Origin: XYD12-FULL-36-8 sp964613805
GTDB lineage: Bacteria; Bacteroidota; Ignavibacteria; Ignavibacteriales; Ignavibacteriaceae
Direction: 5' to 3'
Length of the DNA: 64,000 bases
Assembly: GCA_964613805.1 (NCBI GenBank)
Contig: CAZTJF010000001.1
Location: forward strand, 62,001 to 126,000
Positions 8,592 through 17,987 of this stretch are shown here, one piece after another (the stretch's first letter is position 1; each line of letters starts with the position of its first letter). The translations under genes and the position numbers were made by a program. The notes beneath the pieces were generated by a model. It was given only the letters and a program-made list of their open reading frames with translations. It ran no database searches and was not told the DNA's origin.

Positions 8592-9938
8592 ATGTCAAAA
8601 TCAAAATTAAAATACATTTGCTCAAACTGCGGTTACGAATCACTAAGATGGATTGGTAAATGTCCTGGCTGCGACAGTTGGAACACATTTGTTGAAGAAC
8701 TTATTGAAACCGGCAAGAAGAAACCCACAGCGGTAAAGAGCAAAGTATCTGTAAGCAAAATAACTGAGATAACAGTTACTGAAGACCAAAGAATTAAAAC
8801 AGGCATTGATGAATTTGATAGAGTGCTTGGCGGAGGATTAATGTCCGGTTCTGTTGTTTTGCTTGGCGGTGATCCGGGAATAGGAAAATCAACTCTGGCA
8901 ATGCAGGCATTGGCAAACCTTAAAACTCCAAGTTTGTATGTTTCTGGAGAAGAATCTGCAAAGCAGATTAAACTTCGCTCGGAACGATTAAAAATCAACT
9001 CCGATAATTTTTATGTGATGCCAGAAACTGATCTTAACACCATTCTGAACACAATAGAAAAAATTTCACCATCGGTGGTTGTGATTGATTCAATTCAGAC
9101 AGTTTATTTAAGTCAGCTTGATAATTCACCGGGAACGCTCACTCAAATCAGAGAATGCACTGCCGCTTTAATGGATGAGGCAAAGAAAAAACATTTTTGT
9201 GTTATTGTTATCGGACATGTAACAAAAGAAGGATTGATTGCTGGTCCTAAAGTGCTTGAACACATTGTTGATACAGTAATTCAATTTGAGGGGGAACATC
9301 ATCATTCATTCAGAATATTACGAGCGCAAAAGAATAGATTTGGAAGTACAAATGAGATTGGTGTTTTTGAAATGCATGAAGATGGCTTGACTGAGGTAAA
9401 AAACCCAAGCCAGCTATTTTTAAGTGAACGGGAAAGAAAAACTTCCGGTTCGGTCGTAACATCAAGTATTGAAGGAACGCGACCGATTCTTCTTGAGGTT
9501 CAGGCATTAGTTACTCCATCTAACTTTGGAAATCCGCAGCGAGTAGCAACCGGTTTTGATTACAGGCGTTTAGCCATCTTATTAGCTGTACTTGAAAAAC
9601 GTGCTGGACTTCGGCTCTCAGCAAATAATGTTTTCTTAAACTTAGCTGGTGGATTAAAGATTACTGAACCAGCAATAGACTTAGCGGTTTGCTGCAGCAT
9701 CGCTTCTAACTTGCTGGATAAAGCAATCGACAATGAAACCGTAATTATCGGTGAAGTTGGTTTGGGCGGAGAGGTTAGGAGTGTCGGTCACATTGATAAA
9801 AGAATTCAAGAGGCGGAAAAGCTTGGATTTAAGACGGTATTAATCCCTTCCTTTAATCATAAGCCGGTCAAAGATTCTACGATTAAGATTGTACCGATTG
9901 ATAATTTAGCATCAGCCATAAGCAAAATTATGCCCTAA
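8592..9938 (+). CDS. radA: DNA repair protein RadA
   Basis: RadA (Sms) is a RecA-like hexameric ATPase that promotes branch migration in recombinational repair. The 448 residues show all parts: a C4 zinc finger (C10, C13, C24, C27), Walker A GGDPGIGKST (K99), Walker B VVVIDSIQT, the RadA-specific KNRFG motif (K247-G251), and the C-terminal Lon-protease-like domain starting near GTRPILLEVQ and containing SANNVFLNLAGG. The length is normal. No close partner gene is present: the RRM gene downstream is 160 bases away behind a small hairpin. Confidence 0.97.
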   Translation: MSKSKLKYICSNCGYESLRWIGKCPGCDSWNTFVEELIETGKKKPTAVKSKVSVSKITEITVTEDQRIKTGIDEFDRVLGGGLMSGSVVLLGGDPGIGKSTLAMQALANLKTPSLYVSGEESAKQIKLRSERLKINSDNFYVMPETDLNTILNTIEKISPSVVVIDSIQTVYLSQLDNSPGTLTQIRECTAALMDEAKKKHFCVIVIGHVTKEGLIAGPKVLEHIVDTVIQFEGEHHHSFRILRAQKNRFGSTNEIGVFEMHEDGLTEVKNPSQLFLSERERKTSGSVVTSSIEGTRPILLEVQALVTPSNFGNPQRVATGFDYRRLAILLAVLEKRAGLRLSANNVFLNLAGGLKITEPAIDLAVCCSIASNLLDKAIDNETVIIGEVGLGGEVRSVGHIDKRIQEAEKLGFKTVLIPSFNHKPVKDSTIKIVPIDNLASAISKIMP

Positions 9939-10046
9939 AACAAAGGCGCACATCAATATCTTACTTAAATCACATTTACAAAATTGTTTGAGATTTTAAG
10001 AAAAAATCCTTTGTATTTTTAAAATATTAGTTGTATGTTCAATTAA

Positions 10047-10070
10047 GGTTCTTTTGAACCGAGTTTATTT
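10047..10070 (+). terminator. Small hairpin with T-rich tail before the RRM gene
   Basis: GGTTC-TTTT-GAACC (10047-10060) followed by GAG and a T-rich stretch. It may end the radA transcript or be part of the 5' leader of the RNA-binding protein gene. The stem is only 5 bp. Confidence 0.35.
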
Positions 10071-10098
10071 TTTTACTTATTTTTTGTGAGGTTACTTA

Positions 10099-10350
10099 GT
10101 GGGTACTAAACTGTTCGTGGGAAGTCTTCCCTGGTCCGTTAACGATGATGCTTTAAAAGCTGCCTTTGAAGCTCATGGTAAAGTTGTTTCAGCTAAAGTT
10201 ATTACAGATCGTCAATCCGGCAGATCAAAGGGTTACGGTTTTGTAGAAATGGAAGAAGAAGCTGATGTATCTAAAGCGATCGAAGCGTTAAACGGAAAAG
10301 ATCTAGGTGGAAGAAACATCGTTGTTAGTGAAGCGAAATCAAAGGCCTGA
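10099..10350 (+). CDS. RRM-domain RNA-binding protein
   Basis: An 83-residue stand-alone RNA recognition motif. RNP2 is KLFVGSL (residues 4-10) and RNP1 is KGYGFVEM (44-51), with aromatic residues F6, Y46 and F48 in RNA-contact positions. Such proteins are found in cyanobacteria and several other bacterial groups, often cold-induced, binding single-stranded RNA. The usual C-terminal glycine-rich tail is missing. The start is GTG at 10099, fixed by a GAGG site 7 bases upstream. A strong terminator follows the stop by 21 bases, so the gene is monocistronic. Confidence 0.92.
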   Translation: MGTKLFVGSLPWSVNDDALKAAFEAHGKVVSAKVITDRQSGRSKGYGFVEMEEEADVSKAIEALNGKDLGGRNIVVSEAKSKA

Positions 10351-10371
10351 AATTGCTACAACTGATTCTCG

Positions 10372-10400
10372 AGGCGCTCTTTTGAGCGCTTTTTTATTTT
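10372..10400 (+). terminator. Strong Rho-independent terminator
   Basis: AGGCGCTC and GAGCGCTT form an 8-bp stem (one G-T pair) around a TTTT loop, followed by TTTTATTTT. It ends the RRM gene; the T-run also borders the convergent DUF5686 gene. Confidence 0.85.
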
Positions 10401-10419
10401 AAATCATTCGGTTATCTGA

Positions 10420-12837
10420 TTAAAAGATAAATGTATTCAACCCAATTCTAAAATTATTTCCATTACGATGATTCAGTTTCCATGCAAATTCAATTTGCAA
10501 AGGAATGAGCACATGTCCCAAAGAAAAGCCTGTTTCATAAAATGGCAGCAGGTAGCTCTTTGATTTCAACAGCGTGTTAAGTTTGGCATCATCGCTTGGA
10601 TGTGAATACAAAACATTTAGGAAAGTGTTAAGTTGAATTCCCCAATCCTTTAAACCGGGAATACCTAACATCTTGAATAGTTCATCCCGAAAATTGTATT
10701 CGAGATTTAAAGATACATTTCGATCTGAAATAATCTCGTTAACCTGTAATGTGCGAAAAGAAAAACTTTTTGAAGCAAAGTCTAAATTCCCCGGGACAGA
10801 ATAGAATAGCTGATAAGGCAATTTTCCGTTATTGTAAAATCCATAAAGCTTGATATCCAATCTGGTTGATTTAAAAGAGTTTATTGTTCCAAACAAAGTC
10901 AAATCATATCTTTTAAAGTCAACATCACTTTTCAAGAAATTTGGATTAGAATACATCAATGAACCTTCTAATGTAAAATAGGTTTTTCCCAAACCCACTC
11001 TTCGCCGATAAAATCCATCTTCAATATAATCTCGCGGATCAATTCTAAAGATTGCGGTAATTGCATTTATCTTTACGTTATCAACTGGACTGTTCAAATG
11101 ATAACTTTTATCCTTCGCAAAGAACGAGAAATCTGAATTATTAATTGCACTTTGATCATGAAGATTTTCAAATCCAATTCCTAATCTTAAAATTGGAAGC
11201 ACCTCGCCGGAAACTCCTATTGAAAAACCTTTTGAGTAATAGTAATCCCTAAAGTTGTATTTGGACAACAAAGCCAACAATGTACTTGTAAGTAAGTTGT
11301 ACTTGTCCGATTCACCAAACAATATTTTGGTTTTGTTGAACGCGGCAAAATTTATGTAATAAGTACGATAATCCCCTAAAAAATATTGGAGAGAAAAATC
11401 AGTTTTGAATTTCTTATCAGAAAAACCGTATGATAAATCTAAATTTGAATTGAGCCGTTCATCTAAAGCATCATCAAGAAAGGCACCGAAATCAATTGAA
11501 TGCCCTTCAACGGGATTGAAGTGATACATTGCAAGCGGTGCGCTTACCGATAGATTTTCATTTAACTGAATGCGAGTTGAAAGAATAGAAAAATCATCCC
11601 AGAAATTACGGGGTACATTTTTTAAGCTGTCAATTCGTTTGTACGCTATTTCTTCTTCATTTGTATTGGGAATGGTTTGAATGTTCTGCCAGAATAAAGA
11701 ATCTTTCTTATCGGCATCGGGAAGAACGGTTACTATTGCTTTATCGAAAATACTATCATCTAATTTATTGTTGACTTTATAATCGTAAAGAATTGTATTG
11801 ATCTCAAATCCGAATCTAGCAATCCCAAAATAGTTGGCAGTAACAAAAAGGCGATAATCAACAGGCATTGAAATGGAATCGCCAAAAAGTGAGAATTGCT
11901 GAAAGACATTCACTGTATCGAACAATCCGCCAAAGTTAGCAGCTTTGTTTAATTGTAAATCTACTTTTACAAGCTCAAAGGAGTTATCAGAGATAAAAAT
12001 ATATCCCTCAAAAGCAGGATCTGAAGGATTCTGTGCTTGCATATAAATTTTTAAAATTTTTGTTTTATCTAATCCAATGGTTTCTTCCAGAAAATAATCA
12101 TAAAATGTAAGAGCATTATCTGAAACCGGACCCGGAATATCTCTGCCCAAGAAATTAACATCATCGCTGTAAAGATTTTGAATTAGTCTTCCTCCGGTTA
12201 ATGTATTTACCGAGGGAGGTACATTTGCAGTTTGCTTTCTTGCAAGAATTATCTCTTTGTAAAGTCGGGGTTTTTTATAAAATCCCTTGCTTTGATTTTC
12301 AATAATTCCTGTGATCTTTAATTCCGAAGAATCACTTGAACCAATTCCAAGCGAAACAGAGTTTTGACCGGCACGAATGTCATTTTCAGTTTTGATGGAA
12401 CCCTTTGTGTAAGCATCAAATTCATAACTTATAATTTTTTCCTCGCGTTCTTGTTTTTTAAGGATCGCTTGCCTGATAATTTCCAGTGTGGGATTAACTC
12501 CCGGAGTAATTACAACTTCAGGCAAATTTATTTTTGTTTCTGTTAAATTGAAATTTAAATTAGAAACATCCTCACTCAATTCAATTGAAATTGTATCGGA
12601 TATATACCCAATGTAAGATGCAATTAACATGTAGCTTCCTTTTTTAAGCTTAAGCATATATTGTCCTTCTTTGTTTGCAGCGGTTCCTAAGGTTGTTCCT
12701 GCAACTCTGATGTTCGCGAAGCTCAAAGGAGTCTTAGAATTATTTTCAAAAACATATCCGCTTGTACTTATATTTTCTTGACCGAAATTCAGTTGATGTG
12801 AGAGAAATACAAGCAGAATTACTACAAATAATTTCAT
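10420..12837 (-). CDS. Outer-membrane protein: CarboxypepD_reg-like plus DUF5686
   Basis: An 805-residue surface protein. After a signal peptide (about 1-20, ending NFGQ) comes a carboxypeptidase-regulatory-like Ig fold (about 24-105: GYVFENNSKTPLSFANIRV, then NKEGQYMLKLKKGSYMLIAS). Next is the DUF5686 linker around residue 115 (PTLEIIRQAILKKQEREEKI, then SYEFDAYTKG). The C-terminal half is rich in amphipathic strands and ends in phenylalanine (FRIGLNTFIF), as expected of a beta-barrel. This architecture is common in Bacteroidota. Its function is unproven, though it resembles TonB-dependent-type adhesins or transporters without a plug domain. No partner gene is adjacent. A palindrome lies in the shared upstream region. 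Confidence 0.85.
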   Translation of the reverse strand: MKLFVVILLVFLSHQLNFGQENISTSGYVFENNSKTPLSFANIRVAGTTLGTAANKEGQYMLKLKKGSYMLIASYIGYISDTISIELSEDVSNLNFNLTETKINLPEVVITPGVNPTLEIIRQAILKKQEREEKIISYEFDAYTKGSIKTENDIRAGQNSVSLGIGSSDSSELKITGIIENQSKGFYKKPRLYKEIILARKQTANVPPSVNTLTGGRLIQNLYSDDVNFLGRDIPGPVSDNALTFYDYFLEETIGLDKTKILKIYMQAQNPSDPAFEGYIFISDNSFELVKVDLQLNKAANFGGLFDTVNVFQQFSLFGDSISMPVDYRLFVTANYFGIARFGFEINTILYDYKVNNKLDDSIFDKAIVTVLPDADKKDSLFWQNIQTIPNTNEEEIAYKRIDSLKNVPRNFWDDFSILSTRIQLNENLSVSAPLAMYHFNPVEGHSIDFGAFLDDALDERLNSNLDLSYGFSDKKFKTDFSLQYFLGDYRTYYINFAAFNKTKILFGESDKYNLLTSTLLALLSKYNFRDYYYSKGFSIGVSGEVLPILRLGIGFENLHDQSAINNSDFSFFAKDKSYHLNSPVDNVKINAITAIFRIDPRDYIEDGFYRRRVGLGKTYFTLEGSLMYSNPNFLKSDVDFKRYDLTLFGTINSFKSTRLDIKLYGFYNNGKLPYQLFYSVPGNLDFASKSFSFRTLQVNEIISDRNVSLNLEYNFRDELFKMLGIPGLKDWGIQLNTFLNVLYSHPSDDAKLNTLLKSKSYLLPFYETGFSLGHVLIPLQIEFAWKLNHRNGNNFRIGLNTFIF

Positions 12838-12904
12838 TTTAGAAACTTTATGGTTATTTAATGTATAATTATAGGAATAAAATCAAATTGAAAAAATAAA
12901 TTTT

Positions 12905-12914
12905 TGTGCGCACA
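12905..12914. promoter_or_regulatory. Palindrome TGTGCGCACA in a divergent promoter region
   Basis: A perfect 10-bp palindrome between the DUF5686 gene (minus) and the LolA-like gene (plus). It is GC-rich in an otherwise AT-rich 146-base gap, so it may be an operator. No regulator is assigned. Confidence 0.25.
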
Positions 12915-12983
12915 CTGTTTTTTTCATGAGTAATTACTATTTTCTAACTAAGAAATCAAACAGAAATTATCAGGAGATAATTT

Positions 12984-13796
12984 ATGCGTTACATGATTAT
13001 AGTTCTCTTTAGCACGCTTCTTTCAGGTTTAATTATTTCTGCAAATCGTAATACCAATCAAAATCACAATAATTTATTTCCAATCTATGTTTCGAATTTA
13101 GATTCGATAAACATTCTACTAAGACATCCCGATTCTTTAATTACTGCACCAGCCAACACAGCTTATGCAAAAGAAATAATAAAAAAATATATAACTTCGA
13201 TTGGCAGCGAAGATTTACTGCGCAGCGTGAAAGACAGAGTAATTGACATGAAAGGAATTGTGCAAGGTGTTGAGACTGAAATTACCTTTTATCAGAAATC
13301 ACCGAATAAACTTTGTCAAAAAATTATTGTTGGTGAAGTTGAACAAAAAATTATTTTTGATGGCTCAAAAGGAGTGAAAATAATAGGTGAAACAAATCAG
13401 AAAATAACGGGAGATGAACTTGTAAAGCTTAGCTTTGATGCTATAATGAACTTAATTCTCGAACCGGAAATTTATAATGCTAAGCTTCAGTATGGTGGAT
13501 TAGAAAAAATGGATGATAGAGACAGCTATAAGATACTCCTTACTCTTCCAAACGGTGCAGAGTGGATTCAATACTATGATATGGAAACGGGTTTGAAGAT
13601 TCTTGATTCAAAAGATATTATTACTCCGCAAGGCAAGTATCAGCAAATAACAAAGTTTGATGATTACAGGGAGATTGAGGGAGTTCGTTATCCATTTAAA
13701 GTAAAACAATATCTCGGTAATCAAACATTAGATTTTACAGTTGAATCAATTCAAATAAACATCGGAATTTCCGATGATGTTTTCAGCATTGAATGA
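12984..13796 (+). CDS. Periplasmic LolA-fold-like (zinc-protease-associated) protein
   Basis: A 270-residue exported protein with signal peptide (about 1-20). The body from about residue 65 follows the pattern of the beta-rich domain often fused to, or encoded next to, M16 peptidases and annotated as outer-membrane lipoprotein-sorting-like: IGSEDLLRSVKDRVIDMKG, then EITFYQKSPNKLCQKI, and later YKILLTLPNG, YYDMETGLKI and GVRYPFKVKQYL. No M16 gene is adjacent. It sits 24 bases before a HAD phosphatase gene and is probably co-transcribed with it. The ligand is unknown. Confidence 0.6.
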   Translation: MRYMIIVLFSTLLSGLIISANRNTNQNHNNLFPIYVSNLDSINILLRHPDSLITAPANTAYAKEIIKKYITSIGSEDLLRSVKDRVIDMKGIVQGVETEITFYQKSPNKLCQKIIVGEVEQKIIFDGSKGVKIIGETNQKITGDELVKLSFDAIMNLILEPEIYNAKLQYGGLEKMDDRDSYKILLTLPNGAEWIQYYDMETGLKILDSKDIITPQGKYQQITKFDDYREIEGVRYPFKVKQYLGNQTLDFTVESIQINIGISDDVFSIE

Positions 13797-13820
13797 AATT
13801 AGAATAAATTGATTAAGTGA

Positions 13821-14435
13821 ATGTTATCTAAAAGTTACTCCGTTATTGTATTTGACCTTGGCAATGTCTTAATCAATTTTGATTACAATATTGCAATAAA
13901 AAAACTTGACTTAATAGAACCGGGTTTAGGGAAAAAGTTCTTCGATAATTATAAAAATAATTATCACATTCATCGGCAGTTTGAGAAGGGATTGTTGATG
14001 GAACAAGAGTTCTTAAAAATTATGCTGACAAATCTCGATCACAAAATTCAATCTGAAGATTTTTGCAGAATTTATTCTGAAATATTTACACCAAATAAAG
14101 ATGTCATTTCTTTGTTACCCATCTTGAAAAAGAAACATAAGCTCATCCTTCTTTCAAATACAGATCCGCTTCACAAAAAATATGGTTGGGAAAAGTATGA
14201 ATTCCTTAAGCAGTTCGATCATAAAGTACTTTCATTTGAAGCTAAATCAGTTAAACCGGAAGAAAAAATTTATCGTATAGTCGAGGAGTTTTCCAAAAGT
14301 CCATCACACACACATCTTTACATTGATGATATTGCAGAATACGTTGAAGCCGCAAAAAAGTTCGGGTGGGATGCAATTCAATTCTTAAATTATAATCAGT
14401 TGTGTGGGGAATTTCAAAGTCGAGGTATACTATAA
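13821..14435 (+). CDS. HAD-IA hydrolase, YihX-like
   Basis: A 204-residue haloacid-dehalogenase-type phosphatase. Motif I is FDLGNVLINFD with nucleophile D12; the usual second Asp is Gly14, as in E. coli YihX (alpha-D-glucose-1-phosphate phosphatase), which shares the FDLGNV start. Motif II is LILLSNTDPLH, motif III is the lysine in KSVKPEEKIY, and motif IV is YIDDIAEYVEAA. The helical cap lies between motifs I and II, as in subclass IA. Sugar-phosphate dephosphorylation is the likely activity, but the substrate is not determined. The stop is one base before the next ATG, so translation of the L,D-transpeptidase is probably coupled. Confidence 0.8.
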   Translation: MLSKSYSVIVFDLGNVLINFDYNIAIKKLDLIEPGLGKKFFDNYKNNYHIHRQFEKGLLMEQEFLKIMLTNLDHKIQSEDFCRIYSEIFTPNKDVISLLPILKKKHKLILLSNTDPLHKKYGWEKYEFLKQFDHKVLSFEAKSVKPEEKIYRIVEEFSKSPSHTHLYIDDIAEYVEAAKKFGWDAIQFLNYNQLCGEFQSRGIL

Positions 14436-14436
14436 A

Positions 14437-15408
14437 ATGTCAAACAAATTAAAGTATTGCTTAATTACTGCATTGATAAATTGTTTACTACTTTATTCGG
14501 GTTGTAAAGAAGAAGAAAAATATGTTATGACTGGAGAGGATTCTCTTCGAATCAAGTTAACCGCAATTTCCGATTCTCTCGACAAGGAGTTTTCCAAAAA
14601 ACCACCGGCATATAAAATTCTTTATCCCAAACGAGGAATCAGCTATTCAAAACTTGTAAATAAATATGGACAAAACAGTGCAAACTTAATTCTTGCTTTG
14701 AATCGTATTGATAGAAAAAATTTAAGGAGGAGAGATTCGCTTGTTGTGCCGGATACAGTGGTAAAAAATTGGAAATATTACTCTCCGTTTCCCCTTAAGG
14801 TTGAAGCTGCTTTTCAAATTCCTAAACTGATAGTTGTTTCGCAAAAAGTTCAAGCATTTGCTGCTTATCAATTAGGCAATTTAATTTTGTGGGGACCAAC
14901 AAGTACTGGAAAAAAGGAAACTCCAACTCCCAATGGTTTATTTCATACAAACTGGAAAGCCGAAGAAACTACCAGTACTTTTGATGATGAATGGAAATTA
15001 AGATGGAATTTCAATCTCGACAATTTTGAGGGCGTTGCCTTACACCAATATGAAATGCCAGGATACCCTGCAAGCCACTCATGTGTTCGGCTTTATGAAA
15101 AGGATGCAGAATGGATTTACAATTGGGCTGATCAATGGATTGTTACAGCAGATGAAGAATCAATTTTGGCTTATGGAACACCTGTAATCATTTTTGATGA
15201 ATATGATTTTGATTCTCTAAAACCATGGCTGGAAATGGTTAACGATCCACAAAGTGCAAAAGTATCTCTCGGAGAACTTGAGGATGAAGTTGATGATTAC
15301 TTTAGTCTAATTTTAGAAAGAAAGAAGAAAAGAATTGAGTTGATTGCGAGGCGAGATTCAGTTAAAATTGCGAGTCAAAAAAAGACAAACTTGAGAGTTA
15401 AAGATTAA
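14437..15408 (+). CDS. L,D-transpeptidase (YkuD domain) lipoprotein with LysM-like region
   Basis: A 323-residue envelope enzyme. Residues 1-21 form a lipoprotein signal (LLLYSGC). A degenerate LysM-like stretch (GISYSKLVNKYGQ, then RRRDSLVVPD) precedes the YkuD catalytic domain. The catalytic pair is H203 and C216 in SHSCVRLYEKD (213 onward), the family S/THxCxR site used to make 3-3 peptidoglycan cross-links or to attach proteins to peptidoglycan. The C-terminal tail is charged and may be a coiled coil. I prefer ATG 14437 to an in-frame upstream ATG at 14404, because the latter overlaps the HAD gene and would bury the signal peptide. A second YkuD-type gene lies at 34629. Confidence 0.88.
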   Translation: MSNKLKYCLITALINCLLLYSGCKEEEKYVMTGEDSLRIKLTAISDSLDKEFSKKPPAYKILYPKRGISYSKLVNKYGQNSANLILALNRIDRKNLRRRDSLVVPDTVVKNWKYYSPFPLKVEAAFQIPKLIVVSQKVQAFAAYQLGNLILWGPTSTGKKETPTPNGLFHTNWKAEETTSTFDDEWKLRWNFNLDNFEGVALHQYEMPGYPASHSCVRLYEKDAEWIYNWADQWIVTADEESILAYGTPVIIFDEYDFDSLKPWLEMVNDPQSAKVSLGELEDEVDDYFSLILERKKKRIELIARRDSVKIASQKKTNLRVKD

Positions 15409-15440
15409 TAAAGGACTGCGGGCTTTATTGATAAAAAAAT
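15407..15440 (+). terminator. Weak AT-rich hairpin after the L,D-transpeptidase
   Basis: AATAAAG (15407-15413) can pair with CTTTATT (15423-15429), overlapping the stop codon. The next gene starts 79 bases later. The stem is AT-rich and the tail is mostly A, so this is tentative. Confidence 0.25.
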
Positions 15441-15518
15441 AACTGGCAGCAGTTTGCGGACACATATTAACTTGTAATCAAAATTATCTAACTAATCATT
15501 AAATATTGGTGAAAAATC

Positions 15519-17570
15519 ATGAGAAAAACTTTAGTGTTTACATTTCTAATGATAATCTCGATGCTTATTAGCTGCGAGAAAGAAGAGGATAAAATGAGCG
15601 TTGTTCAAGACGACTTCAAATATCAAACAGAGAAATTTGCTGATATTGCAATTCTTCGCTACAAAGTTCCTGGATTTGAGGAATTAAACTTAAAGCAAAA
15701 AGAACTTGTTTATTACCTTTACGAAGCTGCTTTAGCTGGAAGAGATATTTTTTATGATCAGAACTATAAGAACAATTTATTCGTTCGAAAAACTTTGGAT
15801 GCGATAGTACGCTCTTATAGGGGTGATAGACAAACAGATGAGTTTAAAAACTTTTTGGTGTATGCAAAACGCTTTTGGTTTTCAAACGGAATTCATCATC
15901 ACTATGCAAATAAAAAATTCACACCCGAATTTTCTGTGGAATATTTTAAAGAGCTGCTTCAAAATACTGATGTGAAAATGTTGCCAACGGCAGAGGATGA
16001 GACGTTAGATAATCTGCTTGCTAAACTGCTGCCGATTATTTTTAACCAGAATATTGACGCACAAAAAGTTAATCTCAGTCCGGGGGAAGATTTAATCAAA
16101 ACGTCTGCTGTAAATTTTTATGAAGGCACAACTCAGAAGGAAGTGGAGAAATTCTATGGAGCAATGACATCGGAAAATGATTCAACTCCAATATGGCATG
16201 GTTTAAATTCCAAAGTAATTAAGGAAAATGGAAAGCTGAAAGAGAAAATCTGGAAAGTGGGGGGGATGTATTCGCCTGCAATTGAAAAAATTGTTTACTG
16301 GCTCGAAAAAGCTGTTAATGTTGCCGAGAATGATTTACAGAAAAAAACATTGCAAAAACTTATTGATTATTATAAAACCGGCGACTTGAAAACGTGGGAT
16401 GAATACAATATCCTTTGGGTGCAAGATACAACCTCACGTGTTGATGTTGTAAACGGATTTATTGAGGTTTATAATGATCCTCTCGGTTATAAAGGTTCTT
16501 TCGAGGCAATTGTTTCAATCAAAGATTTGGAAGCAACAAAAAGAATTGATGCAATAAGCAGGCAAGCTCAATGGTTTGAGGATAACTCAACAATTCCAGA
16601 TGAATATAAAAAGAAAAATGTGGTGGGAATTTCTGCTAAAGTTATTACAGTGGTTGTTGAGTGCGGCGATGCTTCACCGGCAACTCCAATTGGCATAAAT
16701 CTTCCCAACTCTAATTGGATAAGAAAAGTTCACGGTTCAAAATCAGTTAATCTTGGTAACATAGTTTATTCTTACAATAAAGCAGGTTCGGAGGAAGTTT
16801 TAAAGGAGTTCTATTTTACGGAGGAAGAAATAAAACGTGCAAAAGATTTCGGGGCACTTGCAGATGATCTTCACACCGATCTTCATGAAGTAATTGGACA
16901 TGCTTCCGGGCAAATTAAAGACGGGGTGGGAACACCAAAACAATCACTGAAAAATTATTCTTCTGCAATCGAAGAAGCGCGTGCCGATCTTGTTGCTTTA
17001 TATTATGGGATTGATCAAAAGCTTGTTGATATTGGGGTTATGCCAAGCACAGAAGTTGGTAAAGCCGAGTATGATAAATATATCAGAAATGGCTTGATGC
17101 TTCAACTCAATAGAATTGAGCTTGGACAAAACATTGAACAGGCACACATGCGTAACAGGCAGTTGATTAGTAAATGGGTTTATGAAAAAGGCAAAAATGA
17201 AAATGTGATTGAAAAGAAAATTAGAGACGGTAAAACATATTTTGTTATAAATGATTACCAAAAACTTCGAGGATTATTTGGTCAACTGCTGAGAGAGATT
17301 CAAAGTATTACTTCAGAAGGTGATTTTGAAGCAGCAAAAAATTTGGTTGAAGCTTACGGAGTTAAAATTGATGCAGACCTTCACAAAGAAGTAAAGGAAA
17401 GATATACTAAGCTTGATGTTGCTCCATACAAAGGATTTATTAATCCTGTTTTGAAACCAGTTTATAATGGCGAAAAAATTGTGGATGTGAAGATTGAGTA
17501 TCCTGAAGATTTCATGGAGCAAATGTTGTATTATGATCAGAATTATTCTTTTCTGCCGATAAAAAATTAA
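15519..17570 (+). CDS. M49-family (dipeptidyl-peptidase III-like) zinc peptidase lipoprotein
   Basis: A 683-residue peptidase with a lipoprotein signal (MLISCEKEE; lipid-attached Cys about residue 19). The M49 zinc site is H456-EVIG-H461 plus EEARAD (485-490), supplying the third ligand, the diagnostic HExxxH...EExxAD/E pair of dipeptidyl-peptidase III. Bacterial secreted or lipid-anchored forms remove dipeptides from short peptides. The length agrees with the family. It is followed 18 bases later by a small acetyltransferase gene in the same direction. A periplasm- or surface-facing location is inferred from the signal. Confidence 0.92.
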   Translation: MRKTLVFTFLMIISMLISCEKEEDKMSVVQDDFKYQTEKFADIAILRYKVPGFEELNLKQKELVYYLYEAALAGRDIFYDQNYKNNLFVRKTLDAIVRSYRGDRQTDEFKNFLVYAKRFWFSNGIHHHYANKKFTPEFSVEYFKELLQNTDVKMLPTAEDETLDNLLAKLLPIIFNQNIDAQKVNLSPGEDLIKTSAVNFYEGTTQKEVEKFYGAMTSENDSTPIWHGLNSKVIKENGKLKEKIWKVGGMYSPAIEKIVYWLEKAVNVAENDLQKKTLQKLIDYYKTGDLKTWDEYNILWVQDTTSRVDVVNGFIEVYNDPLGYKGSFEAIVSIKDLEATKRIDAISRQAQWFEDNSTIPDEYKKKNVVGISAKVITVVVECGDASPATPIGINLPNSNWIRKVHGSKSVNLGNIVYSYNKAGSEEVLKEFYFTEEEIKRAKDFGALADDLHTDLHEVIGHASGQIKDGVGTPKQSLKNYSSAIEEARADLVALYYGIDQKLVDIGVMPSTEVGKAEYDKYIRNGLMLQLNRIELGQNIEQAHMRNRQLISKWVYEKGKNENVIEKKIRDGKTYFVINDYQKLRGLFGQLLREIQSITSEGDFEAAKNLVEAYGVKIDADLHKEVKERYTKLDVAPYKGFINPVLKPVYNGEKIVDVKIEYPEDFMEQMLYYDQNYSFLPIKN

Positions 17571-17588
17571 GTTCGGAAGAATTTAAAA

Positions 17589-17861
17589 ATGGAAATAATT
17601 CACGATGCTGAAATGCAAAAATTCTATGTGATAGTTGATGGTTTAGAATCACATCTTCAATATGTTCAGAACAAAAATGTTTTGAATCTTAATCACACTT
17701 ATGTTCCTAATACACTTCGAGGAAAGGGGATTGCTGCTAAACTTGTGGAAGCAGTATTGGCGTATGTAAAAGAGAATAACTTGAAAATTATTCCATCATG
17801 CTCGTATGTCGCAGAATATGTCCGCAGACACAAAGAGCATGAATCTCTGTTAGACATGTAG
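17589..17861 (+). CDS. Small GNAT-like N-acetyltransferase (COG2388/NATD1 type)
   Basis: A 90-residue minimal GNAT-fold protein. LNHTYVPNTLRGKGIAAKLV contains the acetyl-CoA pyrophosphate loop (R-G-K-G-I-A), followed by AVLAYVKENNLKIIPSCSYV and the typical YVRRHKEH end. Members of this family are single-domain proteins with no clear substrate. It probably shares a transcript with the M49 peptidase. The convergent osmC-type gene lies beyond a 16-bp hairpin. Confidence 0.88.
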   Translation: MEIIHDAEMQKFYVIVDGLESHLQYVQNKNVLNLNHTYVPNTLRGKGIAAKLVEAVLAYVKENNLKIIPSCSYVAEYVRRHKEHESLLDM

Positions 17862-17904
17862 TTCTAAATATTAAAGCAGGATACGGAAAATTTTGATAGG
17901 TTAA

Positions 17905-17956
17905 ACAAACCCAATTTCTGAATGGCATTTTTTATTCGCCCAGAAATTGGGTTTGT
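17905..17956. terminator. Bidirectional hairpin between convergent genes
   Basis: CAAACCCAATTTCTG (17906-17920) and CAGAAATTGGGTTTG (17941-17955) form a perfect 15-bp stem, extended by one A-T pair, around a 20-base loop. It lies between the acetyltransferase and osmC-type stops, so it probably ends both transcripts. Confidence 0.75.
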
Positions 17957-17987
17957 GGTATATGATATTAAGTTTAGTAAGTAGCGG

